Below are positions 48,714 to 63,741 of a DNA stretch of 64,000 nucleotides, piece by piece. Source of the DNA: Carya illinoinensis (taxonomy: Eukaryota; Streptophyta; Magnoliopsida; Fagales; Juglandaceae); assembly GCF_018687715.1 (NCBI RefSeq), contig NC_056755.1, positions 42,668,501 to 42,732,500 on the forward strand, read 5' to 3'. The notes beneath the pieces were generated by a model, which had not been told where the DNA came from, did no database searches, and saw nothing but the letters and a program-made list of their open reading frames with translations. The translations under genes and the position numbers were made by a program. Position 1 is the first letter of the stretch, and each line of letters opens with the position of its first letter.

Positions 48714-50509
48714 CCCCCCAAAATCTTGTTTATTTTTTCGTATTTATTCCAAAAGTTTTTTTTCCACTAGTTGTAGAGGATCTTAGCAAATATGTATAGT
48801 CTAAGAATATGTGTTCTTTTTTTTTCCCCTTTTTTCTTTTTTTTTTGAAAAATGAGGTAAATACCATATATACAAAAATGTTAATAGTTGAATTTGTAGA
48901 CCCCATGCCTTTTTAAATGTTATAGATTGTTTTCACCTAACTTTAAGAGTCCATATTACTCTTAAATTCCTCTCGGATTGACATCACAAACCACTCCTAG
49001 GGTGACCATTTGCTTTTTTGTAAGTTGTTCACTTACTCAATTAATCAACCTTTTTTAATTCCAAATGGCCGTCTAAATCTGTTTTGTAAAAATAGTGGAT
49101 CACCAATCTGCAACCAGCATTGAAACTGGAGTTAGTTTCCCTATGTGGCTCACCAATTGACAATCCTACCTTGTACTATTAAAACGTATGGTGCCGGTTG
49201 TATATGGCTCTCTTGTTGGTATTTCTTGATGCATTTGGCCTTGTTGCTTCAGTGACTTGTACAGATCTCTTACAAAATAATTTTTGCATGTATGAAGTAC
49301 TAACTATATGGTCATGTGTCTAGAATAAAATATGGATAATTGAATAAGTGCTTTCCTTCCTGGTCATTCATCTGAATAGTTATTTTCATGCTTTTTCCTT
49401 TGTGTAATCAATTTAATTCAGTTGAGAATTTATTTATGTTAGATATATCTATAGCTAGACATGAGGGAGATAGCTTTGCCTCGGATGCATGTCTAAAGTC
49501 TAGATTTCATAGCGAAAGAAGCATTTCCTCCTCCTGATAACCAGTTATCTGAACATCCAAGTAAGATTCTGATAAGGTTAATTAATTTGCTATCCTAATA
49601 TCAGGGCCAACCAATTTATTTTCTTCTTGCCCACTCCTAACATTCACTTCGCACACCCAACTATGGCCCATTAATAGACAATTTGGTACCATAATAAATG
49701 TGCATGATGATCCTGTGTACAACAAATAGATGAAAACATGCCTGTTTATTAAAAAACTCTGGGTATGCCATCGTAAATTTATTTTCAATCTAAAATATTT
49801 TCCCAAGGACTGAGTTTCTCAAAATCTTCATCTAGTATAAATGCTTTCATATTTACTTTCCATATCATACTGATATATATATATGGATAATTGTTGAGGG
49901 GGATTTTTTCATTCTTGGTGGGTATCTTAATATGAAACGGGGTTTTATAACTAATACAAAAGGCAAGGGGCCTATAACAAGTCTATTGAGCTCTTACAAT
50001 CAAGTCAATGTTCATATGGATAAGCCACATTTATATAATTGAAATTATTTAGTGTGTATTGTGAGCCTCTCTCTCTTCTATAGGATTGTAGTTAGAGCCT
50101 TTTGGCTATAGAATTTTTCAATACCATAAGGAGAGAGCCTAGCATGCATAGAACTTACTCACCATGATTATTCACTAAAATCCCATCCATTTTGGAATCC
50201 AAATACATTACAAAACACACATGAGGATTTCCTATCGTTAACACCTAACCTAGGTTTTAACTAGTTTAAAGAGAACTTCTACCCCATTAAAACAGATGTC
50301 TTTGTTAAACTGCCATAGTAAGGTAGTTACCCAATTGCTGATTATTTGTGCAATGTCCAATTTTATAAAGTAACATTTTCAGCCCTTCAGACTATATTTA
50401 CCTTTGTCAATGATTATCACAAGATAATCCATCTATGTGCATTTTTGATAGAAATTGCAGTTTTCCTGTTAGAATCCTACTAACTACAGTGTTTTGCAAC
50501 CAACATTAG
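48714..50509. other. Non-coding region upstream of TNPD, copy 2
   Basis: Counterpart of 5,052-6,848. No gene seen. Confidence 0.5.
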
Positions 50510-53500
50510 ATGGATAAAACATGGATGCATATTGAACATAGATTGTAGTCCAATGAATATGGTGAATATGTTAGACAATTCATGTCTATGGTGCAAGCTA
50601 ATTCACCGGGATTAGATTGCACTTGGTGTCCATGTAAGTAATGCCGAAATAGAGCTTACCAACCTTTTAGTTTGGTGGAAAATCATTTATTTATCATAGG
50701 GATTGATCCAAACTATACTGAATAGATATTCCATGGAGAAGATGATCCATTCCTATACATTACATTTTCTGATGATGAAGGCGATGATGCATCATATGTT
50801 AATGAGTACATTGATGATGTGGAAGATCTTTTAGATGACATACGGGTGGGGACGTTTATGGATAATTCAACTACAAATGATGGAGATGCAGACATTGATG
50901 ATGAACCACACACCTCGACTACTTCAACAAACCTGAGTTTCCAGGAGTTGGTTGCTGATGCACGACAGCCACTTTATCCTTCGTGTTAAAAGTTCTCAAA
51001 GTTGTCATTTATAGTGAAGTTGCTCCACATCAAAACTATTGGTGGTTAGACGGTGAAGTCGTTTGATATGGTTATCAAGTTGTTGCAAGCAGCATTTTCG
51101 GAGGTTGTTTTCCCTAACTCATATAACGGCGCCCGTCGCTTGGAGCGGGGGTTAGGCTTTAGTTATGAAAAGATTGATGTTTGTCCAAATAATTGTGCAT
51201 TATTTTGGAAGGAAAATGCTGGGTACAATGAATGCCCTAAATGTAGTGCATCTAGGTGGATTTCAAGCACAAGTAACCAACGATGGATACCCCAAAAAGT
51301 TCTCCAATTTTTCCCTCTGAAGCCGCATCTACAAAGGATTTTTATATCAAAGAAGACAGCCAAAGTAATGAGATGGCATGTAGAAGAACATGTTGATGAT
51401 CTGACTTGCATGACACATCCAGCTAATTCTAGGATATGGAAAGACTTTGATAACAGACCTGGGTAGTTTTCTCAAGATCCTCGAAATGTTAGACTTGGTT
51501 TGATGGTTTTAACCCATTCAACAACATAAGCAAAATGTATAGCATTTGGCCAGTATTACTTGATCCTTACAACTTACCCCCTGGTCATGCATGAAAGATC
51601 CATACATCATGTTGTCATTACTAATTCTAGGCCCTAAGGCAAAGGAAATGATATTGATGTATTCTTGCATCCTCTTATCAATGAGTTGATGGAGTTATGG
51701 GAAGAGGGTATTAATACAAATGATGCATATAATGGGTAAACATTTAAATTGCACACTTCCTTGCTTTGGACTATCAATGACTTCCACGTATATGCCAATT
51801 TTTTGGGTGGGGCACAAAGGACAAGATGGCATGCCCTACATGTAGAATTGACTTATCCCTCTAGTTGGTCTATGGCCGCAAACATTGCATCGAGGATGGT
51901 TGCCGCGAGACCACAATTGGAGACGTAAAAAAAGTGCTTTTAATGGGTACATTGAACACCGTCTCCAACCATCTAGGGTCGCTAGAGAGGATTTTCTCCA
52001 ACAGTTACTAGGGGTCTCACATGTTCAATTTGGTAAATTGACCATGAAGAGGAAACAGACGCCCAATGAACTTAATTGGATAAAAGAAAAGTTATCTTCT
52101 TTGAGCTTCTTTACTAGCTAGACTTAGGATTGAGACATAACCTTGACGTCATGCATATCGAGAAAAACTTATGTGCTAATGTGTTGGGAACGTTGATGAA
52201 TATTGAAGGAAAAAGTACGGACTCTGATAATACCCATAGGGATTTGGCTAATCTTGGACTAAGGAAAGAATTACACCTACAACATGAGGGTGACCGTGTG
52301 TTCACTACTGCCAGTTGTGATTGGTGGGTTCTTACGACCCGATGTTCGTCAACCGTTGATAAAGCTAAACTCATTCTTCAAGGAGTTATGCTCACAAACT
52401 TTGACCTACTCAGTGTTTCATCGGCTTGAAGCTAACATCCCCATGATTTTCTGTAAATTAGAGATAATTTTCCCTCCTACATTTTTCGATATCATGGTGT
52501 ACCTTGCAATTCACTTGCCAGAAAAGGCATCGCTGGCAGGGCCTGTGCAGTACAAATAGATGTATCCATTTGAGAGATATGTAGGGAAGTTCAAGCTGTA
52601 CGTCTGGAATAAAGCTCGTCCAGAAGGCTCAATTGCTGAGGCATATGTTCATCTTGAGTGCCTAACATTTTACTCTATGTATCTTAATGATATTGAGACT
52701 AAATTTAACCGAGGTGAATGCAACAATGATTTGGCTGTCAATAAGATTGAGTCGAGCAGGGAGCCACGTTTATCAATTTTTTCACAAAAGGTCCACCCCT
52801 TGGGGAAAGTTATCTCTCATAGATTACCAGACACACAAATGACCAAGGCTTGGTGGTATGTTCTTAATAATTGCATGGAGTTTAAGCAATACATCGAGTA
52901 AGTACACCTTCATTGATGTCGTATAATGTTATCCTTCCCCTTATAACATTTAGAACATATGTGCAGGGAGCACTATAACAAGATCAAAGAGGAGGACCCC
53001 AATAACATCGAGCGTAGGCAGCAGAATCAATTCCCATCGTGGTTCAGATCCCATGTAAGATTATTTAATCTACCCTTTGCTGCATTTATAGTTTATTAAA
53101 ATGCCGAGTTTGTAACGCACCCTATCTTCTATCCTACCTTTTTCCAAGCAAATTCGAGAGTTGCATGCATTTAGTCTGAGTGATGTCATCAATGACATGT
53201 ATGTGATCTGTAGGTAAGATCATATACCAGATGTATAATGAATGAGATTCGGTTCCATACAAAAGAGCATGAAAAATATCGTCACACCCAAAACAATGGG
53301 GTGATGGTCAATGGTGAGCAGCAGGGAACCCCATTAACTTCTACGATGTATTGAATGACATTATACGTTATATGGGTTGGCGTAAGGTTTACTTATTTAG
53401 CTGTGTATGGTGGGACATTGGCAACCCAAGGAGAGGGATACGTGTTAGGAACCATCTAATTAGTGTGAATATAACTAGGCAATTATATAAAGATGAGCCT

Positions 53501-53803
53501 TTTGCCCTAACATGCCCAGCAATGCAAGTGTTTTACCTAAAAGACCCGACCTTCTGGGGAAGTTGGCATATCGTACAAAAGATTACGAATAGGAATGTTT
53601 TCAATATTCGATCGATGGGCCTTGGAGAGGATGAGGATGATGATGATGAATCCTCCAGGGGTCAATCGAAAGATGAGGGTGACGCTAATGGCAACAACTA
53701 TGGGCATGTTATGGAGAGTGATTCAGCCATACTGAATCCATTACATCGAGTCGATGAACAACATTTCCCCTCATTAATATGGCTAATATTATTTTGGGAA
53801 TGA
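50510..53803 (+). pseudogene. TNPD-like CACTA transposase pseudogene (element C, copy 2)
   Basis: Same gene as 6,849-10,339, with the same domains. Stops shared with copy 1 follow TE, PSC, GG and PG in the same codons. Private lesions: a TAA inside the CPCK-CRN motif, a TAG in place of the Trp before MYPF (52,557-52,559), and a ~175-bp deletion near 52,300 that removes the segment after DRVF. Its C-terminus is better kept than in copy 1: the frame reads to LILFWE and a TGA at 53,801-53,803, whereas copy 1 has TAG at the Trp. Confidence 0.9.
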
Positions 53804-54602
53804 GGGAAGAAATGTTTGTTATGAAACATAAAGAGGTGTGGTGGTATTGAATATAAGCAGTATGCTTCTTTGTGATTATCTTAAGTTCAAAGGGGTGGGG
53901 TCTTTGACTAACTATCTAATACAAAGGTCCATATATTCACAATACACTTTTTGTCTGTCACTAATAGAACATGACAGACAAGAAGTGTATGAAATTAATT
54001 CTTGAGATTCACAAAAGCTACTCATAAGGTCCTTAGTGCAAAGCACAATATCCTGGTTTAACAAGTGGAAACTAGTTGGCTAAGCAATTTGGACTAGATG
54101 AGCTCTTGACATTACAACTAATTATGAGTTTTTTAGCCAAACCATAGTTTAACTATGAATTTATGGGAAATCTGTATAACAGTTTCCTTTTCCTAGAGAC
54201 AGTTGATATCCCTTCAAATATTGGAAAAAACATAGCTAAGATAGGCATATGCTATTTTGCATTGCCTACTTACCAGTCACAATAGCACATGGTTATGTAA
54301 AGGAAGAAACTGTGTACTCATCAAATTTAAATATTGGATGCAGATGGATTGGTTTATCACATACTAACATTGTGGACAACTGACAATATCAACAATCACG
54401 AACATTTATGGACGTCAATGCTGGACATGGAGGAGGCATTATTGCTGGAGAGTACTCCCATATCATAAAATACAAGCAAAATAAACCTTATTGCTGGGGA
54501 CATGAAGGCATGTTTTCTTGTATTTTATGATATGGGGGTCAATGATGAATATCAAAGATGAGCTTTAAATAGTGTACTGAAAAATTATATTGAAGAATGA
54601 TG
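53804..54602. other. Non-coding spacer with conserved hairpin, copy 2
   Basis: Counterpart of 10,340-11,143. The 20-base arms at 54,457-54,476 and 54,517-54,536 are identical to those of copy 1. Confidence 0.65.
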
Positions 54603-56844
54603 TGTGATATCCCCTTTTTACGTATATTTTTATTGAATAATTTTTTAAAATTATTATAAGTAGTCGTTTCCTTATTTTAAATTAAATGTGATTTTTGCGA
54701 TATTATTTTATAATTTTTAAGTTGTAAAATTATTTTAATATGCTTTCTTATTATTTATTATTGTTTTATATTTAAATTGATTTTTAATTTGAATTAATTT
54801 ATTTTTGGGCTTTAGAATTATTGAGTTGTTGGATTTTATTATTTTATTTTATTTAATCATTGCATTTGAATTATTTTATTTAACTTGTTATTTTGAAAAT
54901 AATTTTCGTTAGATCAATTTAGTGACCAAAGTTGTGAGGATTGGACCTCATTTCTTTCCCTTCATTTCTTCTTTTTCTCTTTTTCTTTTTTTTTTTTTCC
55001 TTTCTTTTTCCCTCTTCATTTTCTCTCCCCTGCACTGTCGAGCTCCCTTCTCGTACAAGATCCACTCCAGCTATCGTGATCTAGTCGAAATGCCACCACC
55101 CACTGGCGTAGCTCACATCGGCGACCTCCCCTGCATTGGTCTCCCCCTCCCCCCCCCCCCCCCCAACCTTCCTCCGCCGTGATAGCCAACATGAAACCCA
55201 CGGGTTTCCTCTATCTTTCGTCTGTTTTCTTCATCCTCACTTGTGCGCCGCCACAAGCTAGCATGGCCAACACCACCCCGCCCATTCTCTTCAACTCCAG
55301 CCGGCGTCCCTCCCCTTCCAATATCAGCCCCTCTTGTGCTACCATTAGCCTGCACGACCCTCTCCAAGCTGCACAGTTTTGTTGTTTCCCCACCGTAGTG
55401 CCTCCACCATTAGCCACCATTTCTTTACCACTTTATCATTGGCCTCCTACCTACCTAACCCACCCTTCCCCAGCTCCGAACCATCACTGGTGAATCTCAG
55501 CCAACCCACTCTTCAATTTGGCATTTGTGGCCTTCAACCACCGTTTGTGCCGCCGCCCACGGCCAACCACCACTTTCACTAGCCTCACCAACACCCCTAA
55601 GCCCTACCCTAGTTTTTCCTAGTCTTTGTTTGTTCCCGTTCAAATTTGGATATTTGGTGACCCACGATCATAGTGCATTTTGCACTGTGACGTTGCCTTT
55701 CCTCCACCATTTGCAGCTCATTGATCCTCCATAAATTATTTTATAGCACTGTAAATATTTTTTAAATGACCTTTAAGATTTAAATATATTTTTACATTAA
55801 CAATACTTGTAATTTGGTTGATTGTGCTGGACTGAGTCCGAGAAGTATGGGGGTCGGTTGGATTGGAGGACAGAGTTGTGTTTATGATTGATTTGTTATT
55901 GGGATTGGTTATTGTTGGATATTTTTATATCTTGTCGTATGCATTGCATAATGCATGCATGTTCATATTTGTAAAATGAAAATTGGGTTTTCACATAATT
56001 GCATGCATGTTCATGTGTTGGAAATGAAAACAAGGTTTTCAAGTGAGAAATGATTTTGGGTATGTTTGAAACGAATGGTTTGAGTCAGAGGTACTCTAGG
56101 GATAGTGGTAGAGTCCCACCTATGATTCCCGCTTACAGTGCACGCAATAGGGATGGTGGTAGAGTCTCGCTTGCGATTCCCACATGTGGTAAGTAGGGAT
56201 GGTGGTAGAGTTGTACCTGTGATTTCCGCCTACAGTACTCTGATGGTTGTTGGGCCATTTACTTGGACAATAGCGGCTATGTTTTAATGGATATGTTTTT
56301 GGATCAAAATGAGATTTTGGCGTGCGTGGAAAATTGGTTATTTTGGGAAATGGTGATTTTTGGGTCTCTGCATATGGCATCATGATCATGCATATTATTG
56401 TTGCTTGAATGTATTTTTATCTTGTAGTTTGTTTAGAATATTACTTACATGCGGTACCATTTCTTGGTACCGTAGATTTTGGTGTAGGTAAGGAGGTTGA
56501 GCCTGAGGATATGGCTCTGCCAGAGGAGTGATCAGGGATCACTACCTAGTGGGTTGCGTTTTATTTACCTCTTTTGGTTATTGATTTTAGTTTGTATTAT
56601 ATTTATACTGGTTAACTGTAATATTTTTATACGCTTGTTTTTAAGTAAGATTTGTGTTTGGACAAATTCTGGTACATAGTCGACTGACCTTATTTATTAT
56701 GTTGCGTTGTTTTTTTATTATACATTTTTGCTTGGGTGTATATACACATACTTGGCACTTAGCGATGGGACACATGACTCTGGTTGTTATCATCCTGGAT
56801 GCCTCGATTCTCGAGTTTCCGTCCATGGGGTTGGAGGTGTCACA
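54603..56844 (+). mobile_element. LTR-like element, plus orientation, copy 2
   Basis: TGTGATATCCCC to GGAGGTGTCACA, flanked by TGATG at 54,598-54,602 and 56,845-56,849, as in copy 1. 2,242 bp. Pro-rich ORFs on both strands over the poly-C run (about 55,148-55,164) are not supported as genes. Confidence 0.82.
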
Positions 56845-56849
56845 TGATG

Positions 56850-59024
56850 TTAGTGTATGCTAAAGCATAACGTTATCTACTAAAATTAATGAATTAATTG
56901 GAAATAGAAAGTCACTATTGGAAATGACATCTATTCACATGGAAAATAGAAACAAATGGTGTATAACAGTAACACAGGGCTTCAAATGTGCTTGTTGCAT
57001 GAGCTTCAATGGACCAGTCCCAGTCATGAAACATGGTGTAATTTATGGACATACAATCCCCCATGCGGATGACACTAAACTCAACTTTGTGGTCAAACGA
57101 TCTTAATATTTTATTGAGAATAAAAGGTAAATCCAGAATTTTCCTGCACTTCAAAATGATCATTATCTATTTTGTTATACAATGACTAATGTTGGCATTT
57201 TGGACTTAGTTTAAATGTGCAAGGATGTTACAAAAACCTTCAAGTGAAAGCTTTTTTCCAACAAATAATAATAATTGGACATTGTTTTACTATTAAAAAA
57301 AATGGTCATTCCTTAATTTTTTCTGCACTTAGAAGAAAATCATATGTTGCACAATGCCTTAAATATTGAATACAACTTTTTTGGAACTAATTCATAGCAC
57401 TTGTGGTTGTTACAATTGTTAATAATAATATCCTAAAAATTCTAAAATAGCTTTGTTAAAACTTTGTTAAAAATAATGTTTGTGGTTGTTATAGTTTTTG
57501 GAACTTTGATGAAAATAATATTTGTGGCTGAGAACATTGTTAATTCTAAAAATTTGCACATTTTTACTACCCAAATAAAAGAGGCGGGAGATCTATTGAG
57601 GGGCGGGATGGTAAAATTTGGGAGGATGTGGAACTGTTGCCAGGGTCACTTCCCAAGTCAAAACAGATGGATTTTTGTATAGTAAGACAGATGTACTCTT
57701 ACCTTCCCATTGGTTCCTAGGCAGAATTGCTCTGATATTCATTTATTTGATTCTGGTTAACACTACATGCTGGAGATAAGAAGACTGGCAACAACCTAAG
57801 TGTGTTTTCAGAGACTTCAAAACCTTCTTCGAGAGGTAACAAAAAGGTACTCAGCATGTCTTAGGGGTATCCATTGCTGAGTGAGAGCTACAAGAATATT
57901 TGCACATTTTTCCCTATTAGACATTTTACAAAGTTTTAATATTTTTAGATATCTTCATTAGTTTTGAGCCTACACTTTTCAGTTGCCACAAAACCCAGCA
58001 AAATACAAGGTACATTTTTTTCCAAATCCTGGACACCAATTTTGGGATTGTTAAGTATATGTCTTTTGCACACCTTTCTAATTTGGGCTTGCATGATACG
58101 AAAACATTGCACTCAGATTACATTTAGCAACCTATAATCTGATCTTGTCCATTATTTGGGGGGTTTGAAATCACATATTTATTTAGCCACGAGAAAGTTA
58201 CAGTTTTGTAACATGATATTGTTTATACCCAGTAAGATTCTAGTTTATTCAATGAGTTATGACTTAGGAAAAAAACATTTGTCTGCACTAAATAGGGACT
58301 AATATATATATATATATATATATTCTCAAAGATAGTATAAGATGGCCCAACCTATATCTTATAATCTGCTTAACCCAAGATTTGATATGATTTATAGATA
58401 AAGTATGAGAATGTTTCCTTCAAATTGTGACCTAGTAGGTGAGGAAGGATGAATAGTATAGGTTTCAGCTTGTTTGTAGAACTTCTTAATTTATATATAG
58501 TTATGGTAATTAGGTCATATGATTAGTAAAGCATACCAGTTGCTTCAATATTATTTTTCGACTTGATAATGTATAGCTACTCAAACATGGTATCTTAGTT
58601 TTACATATACTGTCACTGGACATCTAGTTCTACCATCTTTTCCTACAATATCTCAACTTTACATATATTGTTTTAGAAAGTTTACAAAACTAACAATTTA
58701 TCTAACATATGGAAGGCATTGTTGAGGGGGAATCAATTGCTAAGGAAAACTGCCAGCAAGCATGCTGCTTTTATATTTTTATGTTACATATGTGTTTGTC
58801 TAATTCAAAATTTTCTGGGTTGCATGTTCAATTTCAATTTTATCCAAATATAAAGAAATATGTGGCAATGTTGAGGGGGAATCAATTGCTAAGAAAAACT
58901 GCCAACAAGCACATTGCTTTTATATTTTGATATTATAGATGTGTTTGTCATATTCAAAATTTTTTGGGTTGCATGTTCAATTTTAATTTGATCCAAGTAT
59001 AAAGAAATATGTGGTGAACTGTAA
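56850..59024. other. Non-coding spacer of element C, copy 2
   Basis: Counterpart of 13,346-15,883, with a single unit of the 377-bp sequence (about 57,575-57,951) and the 149-bp tandem pair (about 58,713-59,010). No gene seen. Confidence 0.55.
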
Positions 59025-60915
59025 ATGGAGGAAGAAGAAGACAAAGGGGTAGCCACAAAAGAGCACCATTAGTTGTACGCAGCTGCACAAGATCTGCCTC
59101 GAAGTAAGAATTTCCAAGATGAGGAAGAAGCATTCATGAATGACTCAACTCAAGCACAAGTAGCAGATGTTTTGATACAACTGTCAATAGATGTAGGACA
59201 AGCTGCACATAGTAGCGTAGCTGGACAAGATCCGCCTCGAAGTAGGAATTTACGAGATGAGGAGGAAGCATTCATGAATGACTCGACCCGAGCACAAGTA
59301 GTAGACCTGGGCATACAATAGTCAATAGATGTAGGACAAGCTGGAGAGAGGAATATTAAAATAATGGTATATCCAATATTTTTACTCAATTGGCATAAGC
59401 TAAAATGCTAGGCAGATTTTTTTTTTTTTTTTTGGGAATTATACATGTTCAAAGTCATAAGTGGTTAAAACTTCTTGGTCTATTTTTCGTGATACAGCTC
59501 CACCCATTAAGAAGCAGGGTCGAGGGCCTGCGAAGGTCACATAATTCGAATGCCTAAGGAAAATTGGTAAGATTCCTTTGGTAATACAGGATGGGCATAG
59601 AGGTCCATCATGCGAAAATTCTTCCATCTCTAGTAGTCGAGTGACGTCTATCGTTAAATTATATGTCGAACTAAGGCATGGAAGCTAGAGTTTAGTAATT
59701 GATGAGGAGAAACAAGAGTTGATCGATCGTGTTAGGGTATGAAATTTTTATATAATGGTAACTATTTATGAATTTATTTACATGAGCTAACGTTGAGAAG
59801 AACATTTATATAATTTTTGGGTTGCAGGTAGACTTTATCTTGGATTGGAGAAGAGAAAATCATCGTGAAATGGAGTGTACATAATTAGCCGATAAATACA
59901 ACACATATCACTACAAACTCCACAAAGTCTACTTAAAGTACACTTCTCATGAGGCCCTTGATGGTGGGGCATCCATGGTGGACAGCAGTGTATGGAAGTG
60001 GCTATGTGAGCAGTGGGTAGGTGGAACATTCAAGGTACATGACTACTAGTTTTAAGAATATTATCACACTGATTTTACGTTCCTCTATATGGATAATTAT
60101 TAATGTTAGATGTCTATATGATTTATTTTTCAGCCTTTTTAATTTTAAGCAATAAGTCAAAAAATGGCAAATTGCTAAACTCTTGTGTATTCAAGAGCAC
60201 TCTCGAAGGGCTACAACAGATAAGAAGAAATTAAAGGTCAAGCATACGAGCGGGAGGAAATCCTTTGTCAGGATTTTGGAAGAAAATGTATGTACTAAAA
60301 GCATTTTGCCCATATTTAGACTACAACTAGATGGACCTTGATAATTAACTTTTAATCGCTGATGGTAGCGTGAAACTGCACCCAATCTGGTCGCTTTCTA
60401 CAAAGAGACACACTGGTCAAGGCAAAAGGAAAATTTTATTAATGCCACAACTAAACACAACTATGTGAGATTGCTTTTCATTTTATCTATTTATTGGACT
60501 TAGTATTGCTTGAAATCTAACAAGTTATTATGAATTTTTTTTCTTAGTTCAGAATCTTATGTTGGAGAAATTGCATGAGAAGGACCCCAAGGGGGAGAAT
60601 ACTGTTGAAGCAGCTGAGGTTGTTTTCAAAGACGTTTTAGGATATAAATCTGGGCATGTGCAGGGGCTAGGGCACTCGGTCATTCCTGACCCTTATTCAT
60701 CAATGCAGAAGAACAAGGCATTTAAATGTCTAATCAAGGAGAATGAACGGAACAAGAGTTCTGCAGATATGTACAAAGAAAAACTAGATGCTATAATGGG
60801 AAATTTGGAGGCTATGCAGCATAATTTCTCAGAGTATGAGAAAACAATGAACTTTCAAGTGTCTAAGTTGGAGGGAAATAGTGAGTCTCGTATGGAGACT
60901 CAAAGAGATGCTTAG
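59025..60915 (+). pseudogene. Second gene of element C, Transposase_24-like, copy 2
   Basis: Exon 1, 59,025-59,345: MEEEEDKGVATKEHH, then a stop, then two 46-residue repeats with EEAFMNDST. Exons near 59,499-59,737 (KIPLVIQDGHRGPSCENSS, SRVTSIVKLYVELRHG), 59,828-60,033 (SSVWKWLCEQW), 60,150-60,287, 60,378-60,466 (NLVAFYKETHWSRQK, INATTKHNY) and 60,549-60,915 (VFKDVLGYKSG, GLGHSVIPDP, Lys/Glu-rich tail). This copy keeps the intron between 60,466 and 60,549 that is deleted in copy 1, so it shows the ancestral structure. Several stops make it non-functional. Confidence 0.8.
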
Positions 60916-62663
60916 GCATCTCTGTCCATCTATATTTTGGTAGTTTTTTGTGGTTTTTTGGTGGATTGTGACAATCCTGTAGACGTGACAGTGTGTAGAG
61001 AGGTAGATAAGATCAATTCTGATGTGTAGTGTGGGGAGTTTTTAGGGTGATCTTTACAACAAATGGTTTTGTTATGATTTAGGTTTTATGCCAAAAAGTT
61101 CTCTTTTTGGGAAGGTGTTTACAGATGACTATTTAGTCTATGAATATGAATGAAGGGTATACACGAGTTCTTTTCCTTAAACCTAGTTTTTTCTCTAGGA
61201 TCAAGTGATGACTTTCCTAATGCTAGTCATGTCATTATCCTGGGTATTTTGCCTAAGTTTTGTCAACTGTTGTTATTTTGTATGCTGGAGCTTTTATTGT
61301 ACTAGATAATTTTTGTGTGAATTGATAACATATTTATTCTTTGCAGGTTTCACAAATGGATGAAATATTTTCTTCACTTGGTGTACACCACTGATGACAC
61401 ATGATTTGATATCACTAGCATGCATGTAGAAGAGTAAAAGATTGGTTCCAGCAAAGTAATTACTCTAAACTAACAGAGTAAGTTACCAACTTTGCTATTG
61501 TTCCTCAATTTGTCATCTCTAAAATGCATTATAGACTTTTATTAGCTACTTGATAACTGGTTGCTGGATATGAGGTGTACACTTTAATTGGGTTTGGTAA
61601 TTATATAAATAACCATATATAGTTGGATTGAATTTGGGTTAACCAAAGGGTTTGTATAAGGAATAATGGATATGGTCGTTGTAATTTGGTTTATGTAATT
61701 AATGAAGATAGAAGAGCATGCTATGCCTTTATACATGTTTGTATTAAAAAATACTGGTAAAAAAATAGGGTAAATGCAGGAGAAATGGGAGAAAACACTA
61801 CTTTAAAGTCTTTTGGATATTGTGGGTTTGTATGAAAAATCTGGTTATTATTATAATCTAGGAGTCTGGTTATTATATAAATAAAAATAAACATTTTAAT
61901 AATGGTTGGAGTATGTTTAAAATGTGCTTAAAGGTGCACCTTAGATAGATGTAAAAGATGGAACAATTATTTGTTCTGGAATTAACCAATATGGAGTTCA
62001 ATAGCAATTTTAGTGACACAATTACTGTCTGTTTTGACTTTTGCTTATTGTGTGGTTATATGTTTGATGTGATAAATTTCAATTGAGTCATTACCTTAAA
62101 TAATAATAATAATAATTATAGTCATGATATCATGGTTTATAGTATATTTGTGGCACACTAGATTCTAAGGTGATGTTGTAAATCACACCTTAGGACAAGA
62201 TTAAAAAAAAAAAGAGTATTCAAAATACGGTTAACATGTGTAGTGGGCTTAACAGCAAGATGTATTAATTGATATACTACTATAGTTTTCTGTTAAACTG
62301 CTGGAATGTTAAACTATGATTTGATATGGTTCTCAAGTATATGATTTGATATGGTTTTCAGGTACTTAATAGCATGATGATGTACGTATGAATGAAGGGC
62401 TTTGTTTGCCCAAAGTTTTACTAGGAAGATGAACTGGAACTGGAACTGGATCTTGTGAATCCCTCATGTGTTTAGAACTCAAAATATTATGTGCATTTTG
62501 GGTTGTATTAGTTTATTGCACTGCTGTAACTTGGGAAAATGTAGGCTTCCCTCTTTAACTCCCTATCTTACAAACATTGATGTATCTCCAACCATGAGTT
62601 GAAGATACATCTATATGTATAACTCCCTCTTTAACCAATGCCAAGTACTTGGCATTAGTTATG

Positions 62664-62700
<37 letters not shown>

Positions 62701-63042
62701 ATCACAGATTCAATAATAGTCTACATATCTAGCATTTTGATTTAAGCATAATATTGTGAGAAAAGACCATTTTAGAAGAGTGAGAAATTTTCAAAAAAAA
62801 GCTTACATTTTGCTACAAAAATGATCATTTCCAATCAAAATATGTCAATTCTCATTGCAAATATTTATTCTAGTCATAAATAAATTGTCACAAATAAAAT
62901 GAGTGAAAACGAACTTGACAAATTAAATTAATTAAGCTGCAAAGATTTCTTTTTGTTTCTTGGGGAATAAGGCACAAATCTACAAAGTACTAGACTTCTA
63001 AGACTTCATTAGAAGAACAGCTTTGCTACATACAGTCACCAC
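60916..63042. other. Non-coding 3' region of element C, deletion junction and flank
   Basis: No gene seen. It matches 17,618-19,840 with one unit of the 237-bp sequence, then jumps near 62,820 to DNA that matches 21,205 onward. Confidence 0.55.
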
Positions 63043-63213
63043 ATGCAGTCGGCGTGCAGTCGGCTGTACGGAATGAATAAAAAAAAATTATAAAAAATTT
63101 TTTTTATATTCAAGGGGACCTACATGAATTATAAAAAATTATAAAAATAATTTTTTTTTCATGTAGGTTCCGTATTAATTTTTTTTTTACAGCCGACTGC
63201 ACGCCGACTGCAT
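63043..63213. mobile_element. MITE-like inverted-repeat insertion upstream of CTNIP gene 3
   Basis: Perfect 26-bp arms at 63,043-63,068 and 63,188-63,213 (ATGCAGTCGGCGTGCAGTCG...), each with an internal GCAGTCGGC pair. The A/T-rich middle contains a second palindrome (CCTACATGAA...TTCATGTAGG). It is absent at the matching site of copy 1 (near 21,372), so it was inserted, or lost there, after the duplication. Confidence 0.7.
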
Positions 63214-63741
63214 CTGCCGACTACAAAAAGTATTTCTCTTAGAAGAATATCTGTGTCCTTTCAAAAAAGCTCGGATTTTTTTTATATGTTGTGTTTTACA
63301 AGGAAATTAGAAATCACATGTTTTTGGATGTTTTCATATTTTTTTTTTGGTCATTTTCAGACTTTGAATGAGGCAGCTAGCAGCTAGTACGTACGCGCGT
63401 ACGTAGACTTTTGATTCAGGTAATTGGAGGGAGGACTTGTATTTGAATTTTTAGACTTTTCAGATATTTGGGAGCAGTACTATAAGGGATCGATATTTTC
63501 AAAATATTATACCGTTTACTGTTAGTCTGAATATTATTCTATTATTACTTGTCAAAGACTCCAGCTTCGCTTTGTCAGTAGTAGATGATCTGTTCGATCA
63601 AGTCAGAAATTTCGTATAGATTTTTGTAAGAAAAGTAAATTTTACCTTGAAAAAGTATAAAAAATATATATATCATCTTTTCGGGGGGACTCATTTTTTT
63701 ACGAAGGACTTACACTTGTCTAAATCTTTGAAAAACAAGCC